From Strongylocentrotus purpuratus (taxonomy: Eukaryota; Echinodermata; Echinoidea; Camarodonta; Strongylocentrotidae), in the NCBI RefSeq assembly GCF_000002235.5, contig NW_022145604.1, positions 5,615,077-5,679,076 on the forward strand: a stretch of 64,000 nt of DNA, written 5' to 3'. The translations under genes were made by a program, and so were the position numbers. Shown here piece after piece: positions 45,618 through 56,029 of the stretch. The first letter of the stretch is position 1, and each line of letters starts with the position of its first letter. The notes beneath the pieces are model-generated. The model was not told where the DNA came from. It saw nothing but the letters and a program-made list of their open reading frames with translations, and searched no databases.

Positions 45618-46952
45618 TAACGGTCTGACTTATTTTCAGGCAGACTCAAGCTAGTTTGTTCCATACATCACTGTCCACATCTCATATTTTAGTATATCTG
45701 ATTCATGTATTAAGCTAAGAGCTCTAGAGCACGGGTCATATAAGATATGAAGTGTCAAACACATCTGATGTCAATTTATATTACGAAAACCATAATGTGG
45801 TCATCCATATAATACACGAAATGACCAAATACCTTGGTTTTGCTCTAATGCAGTATAATGGTTAATGGAAGAAGAAAAAAATCACGATATTCGAGAACTC
45901 ATGTTTTAGAAATGTAATTATTTGAATTGAATAGCCCGGTCTTTTTAGGATGAAACTCTAACAATTCCCCTTAGAACAGATATAAACATAAACGTTAGCC
46001 TCATTTCTTCAGTATACAAGCGCCGTTACTGTACAGTATTATGTTAGGAGTAGATTGTCTGAACATTTTCATTAGCGCCTTCGTCTTTCAATCACTCATG
46101 TCTGTGTCAATGTTTAGGCGGTTTATTGCCGGAAAGCACAGTGCTACTTTTCCCACTGATATACCCTACATGTACATGTTCATGTGTAAGTAACACCATA
46201 AGAAAACCAAACAAATTATGTTCTATTGTTGTCGGCAACATTTATATTTTTGTATGGGGAAATTAAACTGAATTTGTATTTACTTAATTACAATTTGTTA
46301 TTTTGTGGTTGATGACGCACACACACATACTCTCTTTTTCTCGATCTTTTTTTTCTTCTCTTCTTTACTCTTCTTCTTCTTCCTTTTATTTTATTCTTCT
46401 TCTTCTTCTTCTTCGTTTTCTTCTTTTTTCTAATTCTATTATTTTCTTTTTTTTCCTGTCCTGGTCTCGTCTTTTCTCTCTTTCATCAATTTTCTCAATC
46501 TCTCACTCATTCAAATTGTGTCAAACTTTTAAAATGTATTGGACTCTGCGTTATATATTTCTTGTACTCTCATATAGACCCTATAACTATCATTCATACC
46601 TTCTTGTTTTCTATTATCACTAATTAAAGTTGAGTAATAATGGTTTTTGAATGATTATTCATGTCTTTTTGTTTGTTTCATGTAATTAAAACGCATCTTT
46701 ATTATATCACCTTCCAGTTGCGATGATTTTGTAATTAAATGAACCATAATAGACTTATAAAAGTAAAACTCTGACAACAGCCCCCCCCCCCCCAAAAAAA
46801 GAGATTAAAAACTGTACATTTCACAAAAATAGCAATGTTTAACAAAGTAGCACACATATCTCGATATTATTTTTAGTCAAATAAAAGTAGCTTCTACTGA
46901 CAAGGGATATTATAGCAAACAGTGTAAATGAACGAAACCTTTCCCTGTGTGA
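45618..46952 (+). repeat. 3' flank of TLR copy 2, tandem duplicate of 48.32-50.52 kb
   Basis: Runs parallel to the flank of copy 3, sharing 'ctagtttgttccatacatca', 'gcccggtctttttaggatga' and 'attgttgtcggcaacatt'. It lacks the 0.75-kb block at about 48900-49665 and has an extra 120 bp near 46775-46895. Contains a pyrimidine tract at 46325-46500. Confidence 0.88.
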
Positions 46953-48321
46953 ACAACTATTCTCAAACAATCCCAGACTGACTTCTCCTTTGCTATCAAA
47001 CAATAAATTAACCCGTCTCAACCAAACGACATTTGAACCGATAGAATCTTCGCTTCTATCTTTCGATTTGTCATTAAACCCTATCGACTGTAACTGCGAT
47101 CTGCGATGGTTCCGCGATTGAATTGGACATATAGACGTCATTGACGAGGACAGAACCGTCTATTCATTGGCCTCTTTAGAGCCTCTTCGCGGGAAACCTT
47201 TGCTTGATTTTGATCCCAATAAACTGTGTGGACTCAACATTGTTCTTGTATGCTTGACTCCTCTCGCCGGCATTTTCTTGGTTGTCATCGTCGTAGTCCT
47301 TTATCACAACCGATGGCCGTTGAAGTACAAACTTTTTCTCTTCAAACTAATGGTAATTGGATATAAAGAGATGCGAGACGCCCGGGACCACAACGTCAGA
47401 AGCGGATCTAGAGGGGGGGTTGGGGGTTGCAACCCCCCCCCCCCCTTGGGCGGCCCAAAAAAAAAAAAAAGGAAAAAAGGAAAGAAAAAAAAGAAAAAAA
47501 AGAAAGAAAAAAAGAAAGAAAAAAGAACGCACGCTGGAGAGAAACCCTTTCAAGTGCAAATATTGTGAGAAGATATTCAACTCATCTGGTAACTTAACCA
47601 AACACATGATAACTCTGGATATAACTATGTATTAAACTGTTACTTGATTTAAAAAGACGTTATCATGCACTGCTTTTTATGGTCTCCATTGTGTTAATAG
47701 ATGCCAGGAAAACATCACTTACGGGGTTCAAATAAACACCCCCCAAAAAATCGGCTCGCCGCTTCGCGGCTCGTGGACGATGCTCCGCATCGTCATTATT
47801 TTGGTCAACCCCCCCCCCCCTTAGCAAAAAGCTAGATCCGCCCCTGCGACTACGAATTTGACTTGAATATCATCTTCTACGATGACGACGAAGAATGGGT
47901 TCGTCAACGACTCCAACCAGCTCTGGAAGAACGGCTGCCACAGTTCCAGAGGAATGTCTTTGGTGATCAAGACCTCATCCTTGGTATGCACTATCTGGAC
48001 GCCGTTGACTACGTGGTGAGCCATCGTTACAAAACACTCATTCTACTCAGCAGAGCCGCTGTGCACGATCGCTGGTTCATGCTCAAACTCCGCACCGCCA
48101 TGGACCATGTGAGCGACACCCAGACCGAATTCGTAGTCGTGGTCTTTCTTGAAGACTTCCCTGATGAGGATATACCATTCTTGGCAAGGTTATATTTAAG
48201 TGACGGCAGACCCTACCTACATTGGACCGAGGATGTGAGAGGACACGATTTTTTCTGGAATAAACTGGTGAAAAATCTCACCATTAATCTTAGGACCAAT
48301 GACTTGATCCCCAACGAGTAG
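46949..48321 (+). pseudogene. TLR copy 3: last LRR, membrane helix and split TIR
   Basis: Homology to copy 1 begins within the LRR reading GEQLFSNNPRLT and continues through the cysteine cap, membrane helix and TIR to an intact stop. A TGA at 47119-47121 lies in the cysteine cap, just after LRWFRD. A 450-bp transposon (47397-47846) splits the segment coding for the start of the TIR domain. The TIR remainder (LNIIFYDDDEEWVRQ onward) is open and again has DLILG in place of DLIPG (codon 47980-47982). The upstream LRRs are missing because the copy starts at a duplication breakpoint. Non-functional as a receptor. Confidence 0.93.
47397..47846. mobile_element. GGGGCGGATC-ended transposon carrying a zinc-finger fragment, inside TLR copy 3
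   Basis: Ends CAGAAGCGGATCTAG and, inverted, CAGGGGCGGATCTAG. The element interrupts the TLR sequence between CACAAC and GACTACGA; a degraded 5-bp target copy (CGACT) is possible. The interior has C, A and GA runs, then a C2H2 zinc-finger stretch: THAGEKPF in one frame and KCKYCEKIFNSSGNLTKHM in the next, thus shifted by one base. The finger was probably picked up from a host gene. Related ends occur at 34577 and 54632-54985. Confidence 0.85.
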
Positions 48322-50518
48322 TAACGGTCTGCCTTATTTTCAGGGACACCAAGCTAGTTTGTTCCATACATCACTGTCCAAATCTCATATTTTAGTATAT
48401 TTGATTGGTGTATTAAGCTAATAGCCCTACTAGAGCACGGATCAGATAAGATATGAAGTGTCAAACACATCTGATGTCAATTTATATTACGAAAACCATA
48501 ATGTGGTCATCCATATAATACACCAAATGACCAAATACCTTGGTTTTGCTCTTATACAGTATAATGGTTAATGGAAGAAGAAAAGATTCACGATATTCGA
48601 GAACTCATGTTTTAGAAATATAATTATTTGAATTGAATAGCCCGGTCTTTTTAGGATGAAACTCTAACAATTCCCCTTAGAACATATATAAACATAAACG
48701 TTAGCCTCATTTCTTCAGTATACAAGCGCCATTACTGTACAGTATTATGTTTTTAGGAGTAGATTGTCTGAACATTTTCATTAGCCCCTTCATCTTTCAA
48801 TCACTCATGTCTGTGTCAATGTTTAGGCGGTTTATTGCCGAAAAGCACAGTGCTACCTTTCCCACTGATAAACGTACCAGCACTTCCACTTTTGACTGTC
48901 CTAACTCTTGAGATGAAGGTACGTGTAAAGATACGAATGTATGATATCATAAACCTATATTTATGGAAATAATCGATTAAGAGGACTAAATTTTCCTACT
49001 GTGTCCGACCTTTTAGATTTCCTGGAAATCACATTTGGAAAGTCAAGGAAAAAGTAATCGCCGATGGTCCCAAAACCTTAACAATGGATATGGGTTTGGA
49101 CGCTTCAAACGCACACCCTATCCAAACCAAATCTGAGTACTCCCCCTCCCCCTGGTTCGAAACGTAGCGACAATTAGTGTATATATCTTGTAAATATGCT
49201 GTAAATGTAGATTTTGTAATCGTTTGTTTTAATTGTTTGTTCCTTTAAGCTGTTATGCTCCAATGGGAACAAAAGTTGTCACAGTAAAGTTCAGGCTGGA
49301 GTTCAATTACAGATCCAAGATCCAGGAAGAGACAGCTAGAAACATGTACATACATAGGCCTACACTGTCTTGTATAGATAATTAAAAACAAGTATATACA
49401 AGAAGAAAAGAGAAAAAGCCAAGGTCATGTACTAATATTAACAACAGAGGGCTAATACTTCATATTATTTATAATGGAAAATACGTGATACAAGTCATAA
49501 TGTACACAAATATTAACGGACACGTTTAACATGTCGTCTGTTTGGATTCACAAGGGCGTTAACTCCATGTCTAGGTAATATGTATCAATGCCATTGTGGC
49601 TCCAAACAGACGATGTATAAATGGGAAATGTATATATAGAATTTAGAAGCAATAAATTTGACTGATGTGTAAGTAACATCATAGGAAAAACAAACAAATA
49701 ATGTTCTATTGTTGTCGGCAACATTGATATTTTTGTATGGGGAAATAAAACTGACTTTGTATTTACTTCATTACAATTTGTTTTTGTTTGTTGTTTTTTT
49801 TCAATATTTTTTTTTTATTGATTCCAAACAATACAAATTAATTTTAGAAATTAAATATAGTGGTTGATGAGAATCACACACCAAAACACATACACACATC
49901 CTCACGCACACAAACAAACATACTCTCTCTCTCTCTCTCTCGACCTCTTTTTCTTCTCTTCTCTTCTCTCCTCTTCTTCTTCTTCTTTTTCTTCTATTCT
50001 TCTTCTTCTTCTTCTGTTTCTTCTATTCTTCTTCTTCTTCTTCTGTTTCTTGTATTCTTCTTCTTCTTATTCCTTTCCTTTTATTTTTCTTCTTCTTCTT
50101 CGTTTTCTTTTTTTTCTTCTAATTCTATTATTTTCTCTTTTCTTCTGTCCTATATCTCGTCTTTTCTCTCTTTCATCAATTTTCTCAATCTCTCCCTCAT
50201 TCAAATTGTGTCAAACTTTTAAAATGTATTGGACTCTGCGTTATATATTTCTTGTACTCTCATATAGACCCTATAACTATCATTCATACCTTCTTGTTTT
50301 CTATCATAACTAATTCAAGTTGAGTAATAATGTTTTTTTCAATGATTATTCATGTATTGTTGTCTGTGTCATATAATGTAAAAGCATCTTAATTTGTTCA
50401 GCTTTCAGCTGCGATGATTTTTTAAATTAAATGAACCATAATAAACTTATAAACGTGAAACCCTGACAAGGGATATTATTGCAAACAGTGTAGTTGAACG
50501 AAGTCTATCCCTGTGTGA
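48322..50518 (+). repeat. 3' flank of TLR copy 3
   Basis: Duplicate of the flank after copy 2. It has an additional block (48900-49665) related to 29.65-30.7 kb. A (CT)n and (TTC)n tract fills 49920-50200. Similarity to the copy 2 flank ends at CTGTGTGA (50511-50518), the same string at which copy 3 begins. Confidence 0.88.
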
Positions 50519-50936
50519 TTTCAAGTGTCAATTATCATCCCGTAAGTCCAATTCGTTCTACACAGTCTTCGCTGGAATTTTACTTTTTATTTCCTCCTTA
50601 ACCATATTTCAATGTCTCCAATTTCTATCATGCAGATTTACTTTTGTTAATGATCCGAAACTATTGCAATCGATTAATGGACAGCAACCTAAAGGCTTCA
50701 TGATAGATTTGCAGGGCGGTTAAATAACGCTGATATATTACACGCCATAATGTTGATTATCCTTCTTCTGAGAATTCTTGTCCAATAATGTCTGCTTTTC
50801 CGCATTTCTGTCACTGAAGGGACAAATTTTTATGTTGAAACCAAAAGGAAAAGTGGAAAATTGGACAAGGAAGTACATCAACATGATGATTTATTTAGAC
50901 ACGCAAGGGGGCGCTGTTGATAAATCAATTGCAGAT
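50519..50936. other. Filler, nothing recognised
   Basis: No coding or repeat structure seen. Confidence 0.4.
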
Positions 50937-51085
50937 TTAAAGGTATTACAGAGTTTTGGGGAATTTTGAAAATTGGCTGGATATAGTGATTCTTTACAAT
51001 TTTGAAATATTTGGATGCCCCTATGGGTGTATTATAAGCACTAGAAAATTTAGCCCCTCAAACACTTCTGCTTTCGAAAAAATGG

Positions 51086-51284
51086 AATATCAACATCCCG
51101 GCCCCTCCACTCAGGTTTCAAAATGACCGCATGCGTGTTGCCAAAATGTCCTTTTCGTAACAAAAGAAAAAGGTCGAGCCGTATTGACTTTACACACCGG
51201 ACTTTTGCTGAAAAGGGGGGGTCGGTTGGAACACGCATATGCGTACCCTAAATAACACTGAGTGGGGGGGCCGGGATCAACATT
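51086..51284. mobile_element. Small TIR element nested in the T4 MITE
   Basis: Left end AATATCAACATCCCGGCCCC and right end, inverted, AATGTTGATCCCGGCCCC, both reaching CACTCAG. About 200 bp. The uninterrupted copy at 31.4 kb serves as the empty site. Confidence 0.75.
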
Positions 51285-51454
51285 TACTGGTGCTCCCGGT
51301 AAATTTCGCTAATTTTAAAATAGCGCCTATTGCCATACAATGGAAACTGTGACCATGAATATCTCAGAGTATGTAGTTGTGATATTTAATTTCCAAACAG
51401 GAATAGCCAATCGGTCGATGTTAGTCAAGAAACATTGTTCTAAATGTGTGTGTG

Positions 51455-51637
51455 TGTGTATTGGGTTTTTACAGACGTGTATCAATCAGATATGATTATT
51501 TACGTCTGGGACCGACCTTTTAACGTCACCATCCGAAAGACGTGACTCAGTTTCGAACCTGCGTCCTCGGCTGAATCAGTTTGTAACTTCCACTTTTTAG
51601 CTGGATTACAGGCGCACGCCACAACGCCTAAAGCTAA
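51455..51637 (-). mobile_element. SINE-like element with a 7SL-like head
   Basis: On the minus strand it opens GTGGCGTGCGCCTGTAATCC, then AGCTA, similar to the 5' domain of SRP (7SL) RNA and to Alu. About 50 bp on it has GGTTCGAAACTGAG, a B-box-like string, and a body with 'tctttcggatg'. The T4 copy at 31.3 kb lacks it. Confidence 0.6.
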
Positions 51638-51822
51638 ATTAATATCTTGACCTTGAGAGGGAGCTATGCAACGAAAATAGTTTATTAATTACAGTTTCAT
51701 CACCTTAGACTCGATTTCAACCGCGATAACGATCACTGAATATTGTAAGATCGCATATGTTTCCAATATGTTCATTTGAAACAAATTCATAACCCCATAT
51801 CAAAACTTTGTAATACCTTTAA

Positions 51823-52639
51823 TGTATAAAAATGATCCTTCCCATTACGTAAAGGAGAATAATTGACCTATTGCCACTTATTTTCAACGTTTGACGGGCC
51901 TTACAAAATAACATGATTATATTGACAGTCACTTTCGTCAGCATGTACTTCATGGCGATTGCCAATTCACAATCAAAAACACAATGCTAAATATATATCC
52001 AGGGTATTCCGTTTCTCACACGCATCACGCATGTATGTAGGCCCTGATGCCAACGGTACGGTAATTGTGTAATTGTAAAAACTTTCAATGATAACAACAG
52101 CAACAACAATAACATAATATTATGTGTTCTGCATGACACTATATGAATAGTATCTTATTTCTATACTATAAAAGTTCCTAGGTTGACGTTAACCAATAAA
52201 ACGTACATGTTGCTGTTATATCTACATCACTACAGTCAACGGGTGTTCGTTGCTTAGTCGAAATTCAATTATTCATTGATATCAATTAATTTTCAAGCCA
52301 GACACTTAGTAGACCCAATAAATATGGAAGGGGTCAACGATTGCTTTCATTCTATTGAAAGTTTTGTGCTTCATGTGGAATCATAGTTTCAGAAGAAAAC
52401 TGCTTTGAGGTCGCTCTAATTCCTCACGACCAGCAGTTACTGGGTATGTAATATATACCACCCACCGTACCTTTTATACCACATCGCATCTAGAGTATAA
52501 ATGGCGTTCAACAACCCTTTAAAAATAGTACAAATATAATTTGTCGAAAATGTCAATAGTACCGACTAAATTCCATTGCCGGTCTTATACTAGTTGCAAA
52601 CACTCAAGAACAATGTCATAATTGAAGGTCTATAACCGC
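51823..52639. other. Intergenic, nothing recognised
   Basis: AT-rich sequence downstream of the adhesion GPCR; no exon or repeat pair seen. Confidence 0.4.
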
Positions 52640-53330
52640 TAACATTTCGTGCTCAATCGAGTTACCGGGTCGTTTCCCGAACCGGAAGGCACGGTTGGAA
52701 TGCAACACTCTTCATTGTTGTTACATCAGTAAATGATCGGAGTCACATAGCAGTATGTCGGGTCCTCTTCCCTAATTTTATTGAGTTTGGCAGGTAGTTA
52801 ACGCGTCGCTAATTTAGCCCTAACCACTGACAGTTCCAGCGGTAGTCCAGTGTCCTGGATAATGACGTTCTCAGAGCGGTCAAGGACACGGTTACAATAC
52901 ATTTTGATTTCCTCTCTGGCGTGAAAGCGGGTATAGAATCGGAGTCACGGTAGCAGGTCCTTTCGTTTAGCTTCACTGACAAATAGATAACCGCGTCGCT
53001 TTAGCCCTAACCGCTAACCACATATCTTCGATACCGTCATTCCCCGAACCGGTAGACACGGTGGGAAACATTGTTTCTTCTTTGTTGTGACACCGGTGAA
53101 TATAGCACTCAGTCAGATCCTGTTCCATAGTTTTACCGATGATGACAGAAGGTTACCGCATCACTTTCTCCCTTACCGCTAACTATTCCTGCTATAACCG
53201 CGTAACCTGAATGCCGTCAACTCCCGAACCGGTCGACACGGTTGGAATGCAACTGGATTTCCTCTCATGTCGCCTGCATCTCTTCGGTGTCAGAGTCGTT
53301 TTCCATTGTTGCCTAACATCCGGGTATCTT
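52640..53330 (-). repeat. Four degenerate tandem copies of the GPCR C-tail coding DNA
   Basis: Units of about 173-194 bp have anchor strings at 52676, 52870, 53043 and 53223 (plus strand CCCGAACCGG or a variant, then ACACGG). The right-most unit overlaps the real last exon. On the minus strand the others still read as relatives of the tail: CCIPTVPSGSGNDPVTRL, CIVTVSLT and MFPTVSTGSGNDGI, compared with SCIPTVSTGSGVDGIQVTRL in the gene. Each unit also carries 'ttagccctaaccgctaac'-type sequence. Confidence 0.82.
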
Positions 53331-53389
53331 GCACAATGGAAGATAAAAATGAAGAAGCCCTGGAAAGCAACGCTGATTGCAAATAGAGC
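53192..53389 (-). CDS. Adhesion GPCR, last exon: seventh helix and C-tail
   Basis: Follows a CT-rich acceptor (TCTCTCTCAG) in phase 0. It encodes ALFAISVAFQGFFIFIFHC, the seventh helix with the Gln-Gly-Phe-Phe signature of adhesion receptors, then ARYPDVRQQWK and a short basic tail ending VTRL and a TAG stop. The terminal TRL resembles a class I PDZ-binding end (S/T-x-hydrophobic), which is inferred. The tail coding DNA is repeated downstream. Confidence 0.9.
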   Translation of the reverse strand, partial: ALFAISVAFQGFFIFIFHCARYPDVRQQWKTTLTPKRCRRHERKSSCIPTVSTGSGVDGIQVTRL

Positions 53390-53981
53390 CTGAGAGAGAG
53401 AGAGAGGAACACAAATTAAAGGTTAAAGAAATGTGGGGAAATAGTAGTGGTTTGTTAATATTTTTTCCAAAAGACCACGCTGAACTGACTTTCTTAGTAT
53501 CGAAGTAGGCCGCATTTGCCTTCTGTAAACAAAAAAATCTTAGGACGGGTCCCAAAAGGGATTTTCTAGAGTCCTCAATAACACCTAAGGATAATAGCTA
53601 TGATTTTAATTAAACCAGTCGGGTGACCAACATTTCGGAAACAAATACAGCGACCCGAGTGGCAACGTTGACTTTTAGGAGTGATGAAAAAAAATCACTG
53701 GAAAAACAAAGCCTACATCTAAAAATAAGAGGGAAACAATACTTCAAGATAACGGATATACAAAGAGAATGTTAAAATAAGAGAGCAAGAGAGAGAGAGA
53801 GAGAGAGCGAGATTCTTTTTAAAGGGGAAAAAGGAGGGGGAAAATAAAGAAGAAAGAAACAAAAAAAGATAAAGGATGAAAGGAAAAAATGAAACAGAGA
53901 ATTAGGGGAAGTGGATTGAAGCAGTAAACAAAGATTTTGTTCTTAAGAGAGAAGGATGGAGAGAGGGGGTCGAGAGGAGAG

Positions 53982-54018
<37 letters not shown>

Positions 54019-54070
54019 TAAGTGGGAGAGAAGGGCGGTTATAAAATGACGATCTACAACGTGAACTGAC
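53390..54070 (-). other. GPCR intron, (GA)n-rich
   Basis: (GA)n runs at 53391-53404, 53784-53808 and 53990-54018; no other structure. Confidence 0.7.
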
Positions 54071-54222
54071 CTGAAAAATGTTTGCCGTAGCTTGGGGTTC
54101 GTATCCTGACGGAACGATTGTGAAGTTGACGGCGGCCGCCGCGCCGAAGATCCATGAGATACCGAGAAGGACTAGGAGAGCAACGGCACCTTTCAACTGA
54201 TTCAATGGCGTCTTTTTACCAT
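54071..54222 (-). CDS. Adhesion GPCR exon: sixth helix
   Basis: Begins with two bases completing the previous exon's G and ends in phase 0 with GTCAGT. Encodes DGKKTPLNQLKGAV, then ALLVLLGISWIFGAAAAV, the sixth helix with the Gly-x-x-Trp-x-Phe-Gly signature of the family, and the third extracellular loop to ANIFQ. Confidence 0.92.
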
Positions 54223-54776
54223 CTAAGAGTGTGAAGGAGAGAGACAATCAAAACTGAATAAAAACAAAGCAAATGAAGTTTTGCTATAAACCTAAATCTA
54301 AAGAAATCTGATACACGGTGTTGTCATCAAAATCACACCACTTTAAGCAGCGATTCCTGAAAATGTGATAATCTTTCTTCTTCTTCTTCTTTTATTCTTC
54401 TTATTATTATTATTTGTCTTCGTTTTTTCATCTTATTCTTCTTCTTCTTCTTCTTCATCATCTTCTTCTTTTTCTTCTCCCTTTCCTCCTTCTTCTTCTC
54501 CTCCTTCTTCTGTTTATTTCGGTTTGTCATGGAATTTCGGACTATTAAATATATGATACTTGTATCCCCTCCCTTACCCCAAGCCCTCCCTTCTCTCTCC
54601 GGTCATGGCCTAGATTCACCACCAGAAGAACCAGGGGCGGATCCAGGAATTTCTTCCCGGGGGGCACACGAGGGGGAGGGGGGCACACGGGGGGAGGGGG
54701 GCGGGTAAGAGCACATTTTTAAAATTTTTGTTTGATCCCGAATATTTGAAAATCGCGCTGGTCGCAAATTCGGTCA

Positions 54777-54823
<47 letters not shown>

Positions 54824-55011
54824 AGGGGGGAGTGCACACTAATTTGCTTTTGTTTTTGTTTTTGTTTTTGGGCCGGGGTGGACGTCCCTGTTTGCCAGTA
54901 CATTTTGGGCGAATTTGGGGCTGATTTTGACATTTTGGGGGGCCGGGGGGCACGTGCCCCCCCCCCCGTCCTGGATCCGTCCCTGAGAACAGACCTAGTT
55001 TCATAGGTTAC
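54223..55011 (-). other. GPCR intron with (TTC)n tract and transposon
   Basis: A TTC/TTCTT-rich tract at 54375-54515 and the element at 54632-54985. Nothing coding. Confidence 0.7.
54632..54985. mobile_element. GGGGCGGATCC-ended transposon with a long G run
   Basis: Ends CAGGGGCGGATCCAGGA and, inverted, CAGGGACGGATCCAGGA, flanked by AGAAC on both sides, a 5-bp target duplication. The interior is dominated by about 45 G at 54777-54822. Same family as the insertion in TLR copy 3. It lies 26 bp from the donor of the fifth-helix exon. Confidence 0.85.
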
Positions 55012-55133
55012 CTGTTTTATATATTTTTCTGATGACCCGGAGAACGAGCCCGAATACGATGCTATTGAAGAGGACGATGATGAGCATCGGTGTTAAGAAG
55101 AGACCGTAGAAAGCGACGGTACTCAAACGACAG
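55012..55133 (-). CDS. Adhesion GPCR exon: fifth helix
   Basis: Starts with one base completing AG from the previous exon (Ser), ends with one base before GTAACC. Encodes CRLSTVAFYGLFLTPMLIIV then LFNSIVFGLVLRVIRKIYKT, the fifth helix and third intracellular loop. Confidence 0.92.
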
Positions 55134-55806
55134 CTGGGGAATTCAAGAGATAGAACGAGCATGACATCACTAGCTTTTTTTTATTGCATTTTGTATCCTA
55201 ATATTCATCGCATAAATCTGCCTTGAATCCGAATAGGTTCATGGACATGATTATCTTTCATTCTGAGAGTGCAACTTTGTATATTGCGATACTTTTCTTT
55301 GAAATAAAGAAATGATTTCAATAACAACCCTGGGTTGAAAATTATCATTACGATTTAATTCGTCCTTGTTTTCACGAAGTGACGGTAGTGAGGAAAATCG
55401 TAACGCAAAGTGAATGCAATTTGTTTTCACTACCGTCACTTCGTGAAAACAGCGACGAATTTTTTCACAAATGAACATGTTTTGTTGTTTAGAACGGGGC
55501 ACATGTCTGTACTCGGTATCGGAATAATTGGGGGAGCATTGTCCCCTGTACCCCCTGGAGCCGCCACTATAAATGTAGGCCTATATAAATACCAATTGGT
55601 ATACATCTATAGATCTGGAAAGTAGACTGATTGTCAACTGCCAGTAATGATGTTTGAAGTCACTCGCTCATAAATAAATAAATAATTAAATAAATTACTG
55701 AATAAGTAAATAAATAAAATATAGAAACCAAATATTCAGACCTAGGAGTAAAAAAGTAGGACACTCATTCTTACAACCATATTTAAGGCTTTGTAATCAT
55801 GGTTAC
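55134..55806 (-). other. GPCR intron with a short hairpin
   Basis: An inverted repeat at 55357-55461 has arms of about 42 bp reading AATTCGTC...TTTTCACGAAGTGACGG. TAAATAAA-rich near 55665-55725. Confidence 0.7.
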
Positions 55807-55888
55807 CTGAATGTACAATTGATGAGGAACCCGTCGTAGATTTCAATGTTGACTGCAGCTGCTATGAGCACAACGAATAGTGGTATAC
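55807..55888 (-). CDS. Adhesion GPCR exon: fourth helix and second extracellular loop
   Basis: A small exon in phase with both neighbours, TTTCAG acceptor and GTAACC donor. Encodes IPLFVVLIAAAVNIEIYDG and FLINCTF. The Cys of NCTF is in the place of the loop Cys that pairs with the third helix in this receptor class. Confidence 0.9.
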
Positions 55889-55998
55889 CTGAAATTTAAA
55901 AGAAATAATCGCAAATTAATCAATCATTAAGATTGGGCGACGGAGCATTGACGAGCGGGATACCCAAATATGTAACATTCCTATCAGGCTCGTACGCA

Positions 55999-56029
<31 letters not shown>

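Larger units (their letters stand above)
50937..51822 (-). mobile_element. TTAA-flanked MITE, family T4, copy 2, with two insertions
   Basis: The inverse of 31084-31565, with ends TTAAAGGTATTACA and TGTAATACCTTTAA. It is longer because of a nested TIR element at about 51086-51284 and a SINE-like insertion at about 51455-51637. Confidence 0.85.

Noticed and set aside
49860-50313. Frames of 120 and 149 codons
   Set aside because: Driven by CT and TTC microsatellites after TLR copy 3; the same occurs in the parallel flank after copy 2.
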